Shown in pieces: positions 11,345 to 22,815 of a DNA stretch of 64,000 bases. The position numbers were made by a program, and so were the translations under genes. Each line of letters begins with the position of its first letter. The stretch's first letter is position 1. This stretch comes from Penelope pileata (Eukaryota; Chordata; Aves; Galliformes; Cracidae): the NCBI GenBank assembly GCA_013396635.1, contig WBMW01000147.1, positions 1-64,000 of the forward strand, in the 5' to 3' direction. The notes under the pieces are model-generated. The model worked only from the letters and a program-made list of their open reading frames with translations, did not search any database and was not told the DNA's origin.

Positions 11345-12302
11345 AAGGGAATTAACATTACAAATTACCAAGATTCTTATTATGAAAACAAACTCTGTTC
11401 TACTAGGAACTGTACAAACACAATAAGATATTGTACAGAGTCACAAGTCAAACATAAGGATATTGGTCATATAAGTAAGGGGAAAACAAGAAAACAATGA
11501 GACAACTATTAGTCAATGTGCTATGCTTCAGTCATCACACATCACAGGCTAAGTGAAAAGTATCAGGCCTAAAGGGTGGTAAACGTCATTAAAGATAGTT
11601 TAGAGAAGTTAAGTAAGAATAAGTTTGTAAGGTACGGACTATAAAAATACGTTTTAACAGAATAGTTAGTACTTTTCAGTAGAGTAAATGGTAATTTCCA
11701 AACCCAGAGAAAAGGTTATTGTAGAAATTGAGATGAAACCTGACAACAATTTTAGCTGTGGGTAGATAAGAAAGGTTGCATCTCACATAAATTACATAGA
11801 AATTTATTGGATGTGAGAACTAAGGACTACAAGTCTGGTTGCAAGGCTGATTGACATTCAAGATGACAATGAACTTGATGAAAAAGAATACAGAATTGAG
11901 AACTTTTTCCTTATTGTTCTATAAGGATGAGTAAACCTGGGGTGATGGTTACATTTGTCTAAGTGAATGAGGTGACCAAGACATGCGATATAGAGGAAAA
12001 GAATTTCAAAGAACAAGAAATGGTACCACTGAATAAGCCAAAAGGAAGTGTGAAACAAAGGACCAGAGAACAGATGAAAGGGAGGATTAGTAGAAACAGA
12101 AAAATAACACAGAGTCATGGAAGCCCACAGAAGAGAAGATTTCAAGCATGAGACTGATTATGTTGACAGTATGAGGGCGGAGCACTAATTCTGATATTTG
12201 ACTAAGAATCCTTAACATCTTGGTGACAATTGTTTCAGCTGAGAGGAAGATTTTCCAGTGAAGGTAGATACAAGAATGAGAAAAGAGGAAGCCCAGACAC
12301 AT
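11345..12302 (-). mobile_element. L2-like LINE remnant (RT domain to 3' end)
   Basis: On the - strand, the frame 12302-12087 reads AETIVTKMLRILSQ and then SLMLEIFSSVGFHDS. These resemble the L2 RT segments around ALTKVTNDLL and SLLLETLSSLGFHDT. The neighbouring frame 12145-11858 continues with LFLYIACLGHLIH, like the L2 LLFSIYTHSLGDLI block. Further along, at 11450-11349, comes GTTTGTACAGTTCCTAGTAG, which resembles the GTACAGTGCCTAGCAC phrase in the tail of old L2-type elements. Frameshifts and many substitutions mean it is a fossil; internal deletions are likely. The assignment rests on ordered weak similarities. Confidence 0.52.
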
Positions 12303-13440
12303 ATGGTGATAGTTTCTTTAAAAATCTGAGAAGGAAAAAACAAAATAAAATTATTAAGAGCATTACTGGTAATGCAAGAGGCATCATTAATAGACCTTTT
12401 AAGGTGAGAAAAAGAAAGTTGTGTTTACATACTAAGACAAAATTCATGACAAGAAGTGACAGAAAGTCATGAAGAATTTAATGAAGATGAGAATTGCTAG
12501 GAAAAAATAATCAATAAATACTCACGAGAGAAGGAATGGAAAGGTCAATACTGGAAAATCATAAAGCAATTCCAGTATTAAATTGGATGGTAATGGCAAT
12601 ATTATTCCCTGATAAGAAACCTTGGATTTTTTTTTAACTGCTTTTCAATTTTCTAAACTCTACATTGAAAATGATGCCAGGTCCATATGTACCTGGTAGC
12701 TTAGGAAAAACATGCTTGGGTTTTTAGCAGTATAATTCAGATTATAACTAACTGTGTATTTATTAGAACAAGTTTATGAAGATATAATAGTGTAAGAGAA
12801 AAATCAGCCTAGAATAGGTCTAAGTCTAGGCTGGAGAATCAGTCAGAAAACGGAAAAGTGACTATCCCTCTTGTAAGACTTCATCAATTAAGGATTATTT
12901 TTAGTGCTATTATCCCTTAACATTTCTAAAAAATTCTGTCAATATCAAAATGACATGTTGCTAGGTTACAAATTCCCTTTCCTACCCCCATTTCTTATTT
13001 GCAATATAACCTAACAGTAGCACACACATACACAAATATATATGTAAATACATATGCATGTATATATACACACACATCACTATAAAGATACCTTGCATAT
13101 CTACAAATAGATATAATTTTCATTATGGAAGTAAATATAGCCAAGCAGATCTATCACCTCATTTTTATTTTATTAATTATAGCTTTTTCTCCATCATGCA
13201 ATACAAATATACGGAATTTTGCATTATCTTAATGAACCTTGAGACTTTTTTTTTTTTTGCATTCTCTACAAAACACTTAATAAGTATTGCATTACATCAA
13301 GAGAATATATCTAAGGGCATACTTTCTTAACAGAGCAAAACAAAGGATAAAGTTAAGATTGAATGTATGACACTGAAAGGAAATGGTGTTGAGTGACGAC
13401 GGATTATATTGCAGTTAGGAGAGGATGCATGTTTTCGTTC
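12303..13440. other. Unannotated DNA with a CA/TA-rich simple repeat
   Basis: A mixed CACA/TATA microsatellite lies at about 13021-13077. The lysine-rich frame 12230-12472 may be a further decayed part of the L2-like element or chance. No gene is recognisable. Confidence 0.4.
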
Positions 13441-13690
13441 ACGGAATCACATGGCTGAAAATGACCTCGAGAGGTCAGCTAGTCCATCCCTTTGCCCTAA
13501 GGCAGAATCAACTACACTTATGTCATTCCGGACAGTTACTTGTCTAATCTGCTCTTAAAGACTTCTAATGATGGAGATTCCACAGCTCCCAGACAATCTT
13601 TTCCCAGTGCTTCCCTAGGCATTCTGTTAGACAACATTTTGTAATGTCTGACTGTTTCTTACCCCAGTTAAAGCTAGTCTAGTCAGCGAA
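13441..13690 (-). mobile_element. Old CR1-family fragment
   Basis: On the + strand the order GGAATCACATGGCTGAAAAT, GACCTCGAGAGGTC, GTTACTTGTCTAATCTGCTC, TGATGGAGATTCCACAG, then CCCAGTGCTTCCCTAGGC is the reverse complement of the 3' part of old avian CR1 families (usually GATGGAGATTCCACAACCTC and TTCCAGTGCTTAACCACC). The orientation is therefore -. It is more diverged than the + strand CR1 copies. Confidence 0.72.
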
Positions 13691-16600
13691 GGATGGGTTC
13701 ATTTCCATATTTTTTTCGAAGAATTTGTTAAAGATAAATTTGGTATGGAATATTAATTTTACATCAAAGCAGGACAGAAAAGATCCATTAAAAATTTTGT
13801 GTCTTTACAGTTCTGTTAAGAAATTATTTGCAGGTGGGAAGAGTTATGACAGATTGGATTATAGCACTATTCTTAAAGTTCATTGAAATAAACTTCTGAA
13901 CAGTTGTGTGATTGTAGTTAGCGTACATTCAAATGGGAGACATTTCTGTATGAAATATAACATTTCAAAGCACTGGTGACAAAGGTTTTGTTTTACACTG
14001 AGATCTGTGTCCATGTCTCCAGCTGATATGGATCTGCCCACTGGCAACCACAGAGAGCAAAGAGCACCCTGAGGAAGTGCTGCACTTCAGTCGTGGTCAA
14101 CTAAAAGTCTAGAGGTGGTGACCTCATGCTTAACTTTTTAAATTCCTGTGGCTATAATTAACGTCAAAGAACCTTTCAGGTAGCACATTGTTTCTGAGCA
14201 ATGCCTTGAGAAACAATGATTTATAAAGCACAGTAAATTGGAAAAAGGAAATCTAAATATGGAGGCAATTATACACCCTAAATGCCTATATTTTATTTTG
14301 TTTTGTTTAGTTCTGTTTTTGTTGGGAGTCTAGTACCAGTCTAAATCTTTATCCCATTCTTGACAATTCTGAGATATCTTAAGGAAAATTAGATCAAGAA
14401 GATCAAGAATAATGGATCAAGAATAAATCACGTTATTAAATTACATAACATGACTGCATTAGTAATAGTAACTGAAAAAAATAAAAATATAAAAAGTGAA
14501 AATATTTCTAATGAATCCTTCCCTCTCCCATTAAGATAAGAAAAACCCATCAATTCCCTAAAGAAATGAATTTCTTTCAAACATCTGTAATTAAAACATT
14601 GTGAGGAAGTTATTTTGAACTGGCTGATCTGTCCCTGTCTCTGATTTTCAGATAAGTTTCTATAAAAATCTTTTATATTTTTTTGTTTTGATCCCTTATC
14701 AGTTCATTCATGCTTAAGATGCAGAAGTCTGTTTATTCAATGCAGGTGTTGGTTTGCACAATTTATCAAGGTAGTTGCAAAAGCTGATTTTCCCAAATGA
14801 ACACTTCTGCTTTGGGGCCATTTTCTTCAGTTACTTTGTACACTAAGTTCTTCTGATCTATATGAAAATAATGTAAACAGTAAAGCTCTGTGAAAATGCT
14901 TCACTAATGGAAATTAGGGTACAGTTTGAATTTTATGATCTCTCATTTATAAAGTATGAGGCCTCTGTAAGTAGGAGAGAAAGAGAAAGGAAGAATCTGA
15001 GAAAAATGGAGGGTGTCAGGGCGATACTTTAGCTAGTGCCACTAACATTCATTCTCCAAACAAACTGAGGGATTACTGATCTTAGATAGAGCAGTGAGAG
15101 CAGATTTCTAACAGCCCAGAGGGCACACAAACTAGCCTGATTTTTCTTTTTTTTTCCCTGCACAATCTGTATACCACAATCTAATCTGGTATAGCCAACA
15201 AGATTTGCTGTCATGTTTAGAATGTGTTTTAAATAGTGATTTACCATCCCTTAAAATACATAACATTTGTAGCAGACAGTCTCTGGTTTAGTTTTGTTTT
15301 GCCTATCTGACACAAGGATTCCATTTTCCCTTTAGTATGCTGACAACACAACTTTGTTAAGGCTGGTTGGTTCCATTTGCATTGGACATCTCTACTGCAT
15401 ATAGATTGATGAGTTTAATCAGCGAATCAGGAGAAAGACTCGGACATCAATCAGTGTTAGTTTTCTTTCTAATTTCTGATTTGCTACTTTTAGTTATCAA
15501 TGTAGTAAAATGATACCAATTTAAGATAAAATCTTAGAAATAATGCAAAGTTAGTGTAAAATTTTCAACAGGCCCAGGAGCTCTACTGCATTACGATCAC
15601 TGATACTTTGAAAAAGAGATACCATATTTAACAGCCAGAACAAATGATGAATCCATTGTGCAGTGTTCAGTAGAGAAAAGACATTTAGTAATATCCTGAT
15701 TTGATCATGTTGTATCTTCTTTTCTCTCATTAGTAAAGAAAAATAATCCTATACATTTTCGTGGTCTCCTAAAGAATGAAAAAGCCAGTTTGTGCACCAA
15801 AACCAGACTCTTTTATCAATAAAAGTAATATACAATATACTCAGTACAGTTTCATATTGATGGTGTATGTGAAACTTCTTAAAGTATTGTCTTATGTATC
15901 TGTTTTCACAGCAAACTTGGGAATTAGGAAGTATTTTTCAACTTTTTTTTGCAAAGTAATACACAATGAGACTAAAGTCTGGAACCTCAAGATCTGCACG
16001 CTTGTATCATGTATTTGAAAACTAATTCTGATCAAGTTAAATAGGAGCTTTCCAAATTCCTCTAAGTATTGCTCAAGATCCTATGAAGGCAAAGAATCAA
16101 ACTAGATCCCCCAGGCAAATTCCAAGCATTGCACTGTTCTTCCTCTGCTGGAAAATACCATCTAATTTATAGACATTTGCCAATAGCATATTATTTTCCT
16201 GACTGCGGAGAAAAAGGAGCAAGTACTTCCTTATTGCTAGACCACCTTTACTGTCACAAGCTGGGATAAGGAGAAATGTATAGAGTGCTCCTCCCATACC
16301 TGCAGCTTAGAGATGGAGGGATAAGGGAACTGAGAGATCAGTCCTCTTCATGCCCTATCATGGCCATGTGGTTCTGGTCCACAATGTGCGCCTAATAAAG
16401 GAATTAGTCTAGAATCCTTTTTTACAGGACTATAGACTGAAAAACAGTATATTTAGACCAATTATGCATCTATCTCATAATACAGTAAAAGAAAAACTCA
16501 GCTCAGAGGCCAGCCACCCAAGATAAAGTCTCATATAATTACACCTCTTGAAGTATGTTCTTGTTTTTATAAAAGATACTACATAGTAATGGAGATTCTT

Positions 16601-17285
16601 CTTTAGTTTACATAATAGATGTCTGTGGCTTTGAAGCAGTAATTCCTGAGATTCCTCCCTCAGCAATGAATGTTTCTGATTTAGTTATTTACAACATTTT
16701 AATTACAAGTTCCAATAACATGCCTATTTGTAACATCATGGATTTTTTTTTTGTCTATAGATGAATTGTTTTGCCAGAAATATCTGAGGAAATATTCATT
16801 TGATTTTAATGTATATGCAAGCAATCACAGAATCACAAAATAGAATCATAGAAAATATGATTTCCTCATATTTTCATTCATACTGTTGTCTGCAGTGTGG
16901 TGCAGACTGAATATATAACAGTGTACTTTGGAGAATAATTTGTCAAAATTTACATTCGGCTTTTGAAACTGACTGATATATTCATTGAAAATAATAAATT
17001 ATGTAATAATTATGTTCATAAAGTGATATGAATATCTGCACAATGCCAGATGTACTGCCTAGTCAATTTAATGCATGTATATATACATAGAAATGTGGAC
17101 AGGTAGATTATGTATTCATATGTGCATACATAAAAATGCACATATGTATATGTACTCATGTATACGCAAAGCAGTCTTAGTACTACATGTATTTCAATAC
17201 ATATATTTCATAGATGGAGTGGAAGAGAATAAAACTGGTCCTTATTTAAGAGTTATGTGATCATCCTAGTCTGGAAAGAAAATTA
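13691..17285. other. Unannotated DNA; ATGTATAT-rich stretch near the end
   Basis: No gene is recognisable. Between about 17050 and 17170 the sequence is rich in CATATGTATA/ATGTATAC words, an imperfect simple repeat. A small GAAT/CATAG cluster at 16822-16855 is not enough to call a CR1 tail. Confidence 0.4.
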
Positions 17286-17831
17286 CATGGGCCACCCTGA
17301 AAGTAATGCCTCCTATTATTGTATCTAGAATAGATACAAAGAGCACAAGAACAGTATCTGATAGAGCACATTCTCAGCTACAAAACACTATTTTTTCAAC
17401 AGGATCACCACCGTTAGCTATGCGTTTTCACCAGTGATGAACAACAGCCTGCATACCTCACTTGTGAAAATCTGCGTGGCCATCTGGAACGTAGCTTGTC
17501 TTTCACATCACTGTCACCACTGTTGAAACGCACCATGCACTGCCTCACTATTTGGTCTCCATAAACGTTCAGCAAGCGTCAATGAATGTCAATGGGTGCA
17601 ATGTTTTCTTCATGGAGGAATTCAATGGCACACTTTTTCTTCATATGCACTTCCATGTCAGATGCCATTTTGTCAGACTGCCCCTCTGCTACCACCTGTC
17701 ACATGGCAACAAAATTCAATGGAATATTAGCAGGAAGGTTCAACCTCTACTTGCCATCCCATCAACATCCTCCTCTGATGCTGTGGGCCAACATAACAAA
17801 ATAGGAGTTACTACTTTTGGAGTAGCCTTTG
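17286..17831 (-). mobile_element. Internally deleted mariner (Galluhop-type Tc1/mariner DNA transposon)
   Basis: Both ends carry matching terminal inverted repeats. The left end starts CATGGGCCACCCTGAAAGTA and the right end, read inward, starts CAAAGGCTACTCCAAAAGTA; both reach CTCCTAT about 31 bases in. Each end is flanked by TA (17284-17285 and 17832-17833), the target duplication expected for mariner. The element is 546 bp against roughly 1.2-1.3 kb for an autonomous copy. Only the N-terminal transposase region is present, so the catalytic DDD part is missing and the copy is non-autonomous. Confidence 0.88.
17400..17668 (-). pseudogene. Mariner transposase N-terminal (helix-turn-helix) remnant
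   Basis: Translation from the ATG at 17668 on the - strand gives KKKCAIEFLHEENIAPIDIH, then a stop, then RLLNVYGDQ and VRFNSGDSDVKDK. This is the DNA-binding helix-turn-helix region that recognises the terminal repeats in mariner transposases. A stop follows DIH, and about four residues are missing after YGDQ compared with the family (usually YGDQTVDVSTVRRW). Nothing of the catalytic domain remains. The + strand frames at 17552-17854 and 17586-17804 are shadows of this remnant. Confidence 0.82.
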
Positions 17832-20800
17832 TATATAATCCAAAGAAGCAATAATAGAACAAAAGCAATCCATCTCAGATGACAGAAAGGAAGCTCTTTA
17901 CCCACAGTGGTAATGGTTACTGAGGAATTCCTGACTATCCCAATGGCAATGTAGCTAGGCTTTGGTATAACAATATATACAGAAGGCCTGCAGACAGGAT
18001 TCGGAGCCTTACATCCCCCCAGAAGAGGCCTGAAAACATGATGAAATACAGGTACATACACCTTGTCTAGACAGGAAGATTTCCAAGAGAATCTGTTATA
18101 TTCCATGTAGATTTATTTAGCACTTCTGTAACCACAGAGGAATAAAATTGGAGGTTGTGAATGCAAGATTATTTGACAGTGATTTTTAAATAGATTCGAT
18201 GTGGTGATACCATGTCACCTAATAGAGCAACAGTTCTCCAGGTGCTCTGAATTCCACCTCCCAGCATCTGTCAAGGTTGCTTGATGGCTTTCAAGCTACC
18301 AAATGATATTATCTCTCTTATGTATGCAGGCTGTGCTTTGCTATCTTCTCTGTCTCCTTTTCTTGTATAAACAAAGCCAGATAGATGCTTAGGGCTCACT
18401 TCTACAGGCACGGACATCACAAAGGCACTTAGTGTCATTTGAGCTGCCCTAGGATATTCCTGCCCAGCCACAGCTGCCACTTCAGAAAGACATAGGTCTG
18501 CTGTAGGTGCAGCATCGTATCTGACAGCCGTATGTGGATGCCCTAGGGTGCGTCAAGCAATACTAGATGCCAGTGCATGGAAAAGTGAAACAAACCCTCC
18601 AAAAGATACGCTGCAACAAGTCCTGCCACGCTGGGCAGGTCCCTGAGGCAGCAGAATCCCAGAAGTTCCCTGCAGAGGTGGGGCAGGCTGGCTGACTACC
18701 ACAGACCTGTGCTGAAGGACTTTCAACTCTGCACAGGGGGGTAAGGGTGGAAGTTGGGGAAGGCAGGCTGCCTGGGTCTGCCACTGAGTCCTGAGACTGT
18801 CACTGTGGATATTGAATTACAGTAGCCTTCCCAGAATGTCTTTGCAGTCAATCCACCACTCAAGAGAAAGATTTGCATTTTTCCCTTATTGCGTGCTGTG
18901 GAGATACTTAACCATCCAGGCTATTCAAGCTGGCTCAGGGGTCCTGCTTAAAAACAATCAAAGGCATAAAATACAGAGATGACCACACTTGTACCAACAT
19001 CTAACTTTAAAAAGGATAGAAACAGAGATTTCAGAAGAGTCTAAGCTCTTATTTTGGGGCAAACTCATATGCAGCAGGCAGTATCCAAATTCCTTGTCTT
19101 TTGGGGTCTTATTTACAATTAGCTGTACTAATTGAGAAGAGACAGTTCTTCTGGAGCTGACTACGATGGAACACCTGATCATGTGAATGCAGAAGCTGAA
19201 GAAACCTCCAGGGACCTACACATGGTTTTCACACCTTCCCGATTAGTGACTGAAGCCAGGCCTTTTGCTTGTGATAGATTAATCAAGCCTCCTCTCAGCC
19301 TCTAATTGGATGACAATCAGGTTCTCAGGGTATGCTGAATGGGGGAAAAAAGTCTCCTTCCCTTATATTTTATATGTCTTTCATTTCTGGCCTAGCTGTC
19401 TTTTTCATACCTTTTTTATGTGATTCATTTACTTTGTTACAGTTTCTCCTCCTTTAAATGAGCTGCATATTTTCACCCAGCATTACTAACTTCCATCAGT
19501 TTTCCACTGAAGACACAACCTTTTCTTCTTATTATAACAGCACAGCTTGCAAAGTGATAGTTAGGAATCCGATTGTGTCAGCACTCCCATTACAGCCCCC
19601 CATTTTCAAGGAATCATTTTTAGTGTGGCCATGGAAATATACCGGGGACTTAATGCTGCTATCTAGGTCTTGTTCAAAGAATGAATTTCTTTTTCCTTCA
19701 CACAGACAAAAAATAAAATATTTGACAACTTTTAAACACCAGGAATATAAACAGACTGGCACAGGGGAGAACGTGACAAATTTATGAGGCCAAGGTTATT
19801 GCAGCATTTGTCTGGCCAGTTTCTTTTCTGCCCCAGTTCTTTCTAATATTAGAAGCCTTATCTTCCCTCATAGTGACTGTGCATATAACCAAGGATGCAT
19901 CAGGTTCGCTATGAATGAATGTTCAAGTGACCTCTGAGCTCAATTTACTCCGTGGAAGAATTAAAGCTCTTGAATGTTTATTCAGACTTTCTAGGAATCT
20001 GATTTATCTTTCCTCCTTGCTCATCAATGTCAGGTGAAAATATAAAGATCCTCAATTTCCATTTCCTGGACTTTGTCTGTTTGATACTTAAATTTAATAC
20101 TGTTTTTTTCTCCATTAACTGCTGAGGATTTGGAACTGGATTTAGTTTATTACCTGAATTCAAGGAAATAATAAAACAGACCTTAAAGGGTCCATCCCCC
20201 TCATTAATACACTCTTGTTTCAAGAAGAAACAGGGTGAAGGTATTCCTGAACTACCTTTATTGTGTTAGAATTAGTAGTACGAACAGCACTGAACAAATT
20301 TGCTGAATGACTTCTGATTTCACAGTCACGCAAAATCACTTCTACCCACTTTCATATTCTATTGCAGCTGAGCAAACACTATGAAGAAAAAATGCTTCTA
20401 ATTGTATATGTTATTTATTTTTTCCTAGTTTATCCTAGGAGAATTGAGGTATGTAAATTGCAGTGCCCCTAATTGTTGAAGTCTTGCCTGTACAGAGCCT
20501 GTAACAGAGTTCTGACTCACATGCCAAACCAGGAATATTCTTTGCCTGGTCAGTTTACATCTTATTCAGCAGAGGTCCCTTGTATCAGCACCTGACTCCC
20601 TCGTGTGTGAAGTCTTAATACCATTCTCAAACTGTCTCTCTCTCACCTAAAGGTCTATCTAGGTCATCTATATCCTTTAATCCAAATTCTCTTCTTTTCA
20701 ACACCTCTTTAAGCATAAACACTATGCCTTTGTCTTTAAGGTTTCATCTAACCATACTCCTCTCTTTTTTGACCAAAATTTTTAGTTTTTTGACATTGAT

Positions 20801-22469
20801 TCCTTAACTATACACAAAAACTTCTGCACAATTACAAAGGAAAATCATCAAGCACCTTTTTCACAATTTTGAACTCATATTCAGTTACTTTGAACTGATT
20901 CTTGCTAGAATTTCCCAGCTAACAGGCTGCAATGATTAGTTGCCTCTTGATTACCTCCCACAGTTTTCCCCCAGCAACACGTGACTCTTCCTATAAGCTG
21001 TCTATGGGAGAAGCCTGGTATGTGAGTACAAATGTTGCACTAGGAAGACTAAAATCTTCACTCTATTTTTCTGTGCTGCTTATACTTTTCTCCAATGAAT
21101 TATTGGAGAATTATTGAAATGATTTTCTAAACTCAATCTGCAGCATCATTTCAGCTGCGTGTATTCAAATTCTTGTAAGAAGCCAAATTTTTTGCTACCT
21201 GCAAGAACTAGTTGCTAATTGTTTGTGTGCAGATCAACCTACGTGAAAATATATTAGTCAAGGAATTGTGTTGTTAAACTTACAACTTAATAAGCACAAT
21301 AATTATCCTGACCACTATGCTTGTATGTTACACTCATCTAGACATCTTTACTTGTTTAGGCTGTTGTTCCCATAAGACAAGGATCTTTCTTTTGGATGTG
21401 GTGAGAATATTTCCTGAAGGCTGTAAGCCATAGTTTACAGAAGCCTAATCATCATAGTTCATCTTGGTAATAACAGGGAAATTGTCCTAATCTAAGTTCT
21501 TATTTTCAACAACCCAATACTTTTATCTGAACTTCACAGTGTCTTTATATCTGGTACTTCTCACTCTGGAAATATTTTCTAGAAGAAATCAGTAAAAGTT
21601 AATTTATACTTTCTAATTTTTAATTTTGCAGTTAAATTTAGCTTTTAAATGTCTTAAATATAATGTCATTTTCTGATCTCAACTTAATATCTAAATGCAC
21701 CTGGACTTATTACTGCCATTCTTTACAAAGTGCATTCAGCAATTGTTATTGTTTAGCCTGTGGATACAACTCTTCATTTTAAAAGAAAATTTAAAATCTA
21801 CTCTCAGACCTACATTTTGAGTCTGTTCATCTGCTGAGTGATGGAAAGTATGAAACAAAGCTGAGTGACAGAAAGATAAATGCCCTAAGATAAATGCTGG
21901 CCTCTTTAGTACCCAAATGTTTTCTATAGAATCCAGTGTGTTGCTATAGATTTACTGTTGTATACATGAGATCAAATTCAAGTGGTGACGCTTACACATT
22001 TCATTATTTGAAGAAATGATGGTTATTTTTTTTACCATGATCTAAGATTAGTAAGCAAATAGACATGTAGCTGAAATGGTCACTGTCCTTCAGTGACTAG
22101 TGAGTACAGGAAAAAAAGCGTGGCAGATGACAAGAAGGAAAAGATGACCACTGTGTGGCTGTTCATTAAGATAAACCTTGTTAGAGTGGCCAGAGAAACT
22201 TTTATATATCAGATGGTTAAGTGAAGAATGAATGGCCAGTTTCTGGCCTCCTGAGATGCCATGGGTCACCTTCCTCCATGGTCATATTTGCATAATATCA
22301 TCTTTGACTCAGAACTATCTAAAGACATAATTTGACTTCAGACTCCCACACTCCCAAGTGTAGCCTTCAGGGTATTTGCCATAGGTTATCCTCATATTAT
22401 ATTCCTATGCTTCTGAAGTTGACCTTTTAGTCAATTTTTACTCCATGTTACTTAGCAGCTTTGCACATC
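17832..22469. other. Unannotated DNA; no gene recognised
   Basis: The 18241-18800 part is richer in G+C than its surroundings and carries several open frames of 60-75 codons. None shows a domain, a signal peptide with support, or a credible splice context. The 19458-19787 frame (109 codons) is likewise unrecognised. No repeat family was identified. Confidence 0.4.
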
Positions 22470-22815
22470 TATAACACCTTTCCTTCAAAGGTCTCAAAGG
22501 GCATTACAGCCATCAATAAAATAAAGGTGAGATTTTCAAGGGCAAAAAGGGCATTTACAATGACTCTTCCACCTGATTTTCAATGAGACCTGAGCATTTA
22601 TCTTTCACTGTTATGCCTTTGAATATTTCTATTTGACACACCTCAGAAGGATGTGAAGAAGCTGTGTTATTATTCCCATTTTACATAAGGGAAACTGAGG
22701 CACCATAGAGGTTAGTGGGCTAGTTGAGGTTCACAACTGAATTTGTTTGGAAAGACACCTAAGGGAACTGAGCACCAGTCTGCTACCCTAACCATTAGAG
22801 TACTCTTGTAGACAA
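22470..22815 (-). mobile_element. MIR/CORE-SINE element with L2-type tail
   Basis: On the + strand the order is AACACCTTTCCTTCAAAGGT then CTCAAAGGGCATTAC (the 3' tail read backwards), followed by TATTATTCCCATTTTACATA, GGGAAACTGAGGCACCATAG and AGGTTAGTGGGC. It ends with CTACCCTAACCATTAGAGTA, the reverse of the tRNA-derived head (usually GTGGTTAAGAGC). That order fixes the - orientation. The middle, around 22530-22620, resembles older sauropsid variants. Birds keep only a small, old set of such SINEs. Confidence 0.66.

Noticed and set aside
16822..16855. AATCACAGAATCACAAAATAGAATCATAG-like cluster resembling a reversed CR1 3' repeat
   Set aside because: The bases that follow do not match a CR1 3' UTR in either orientation, so it is likely a chance or orphan simple repeat.
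18241..18800. GC-richer block with several open frames, possible CpG island or exon cluster
   Set aside because: CpG is not especially dense, no frame has a domain, and no splice-bounded exon can be supported.
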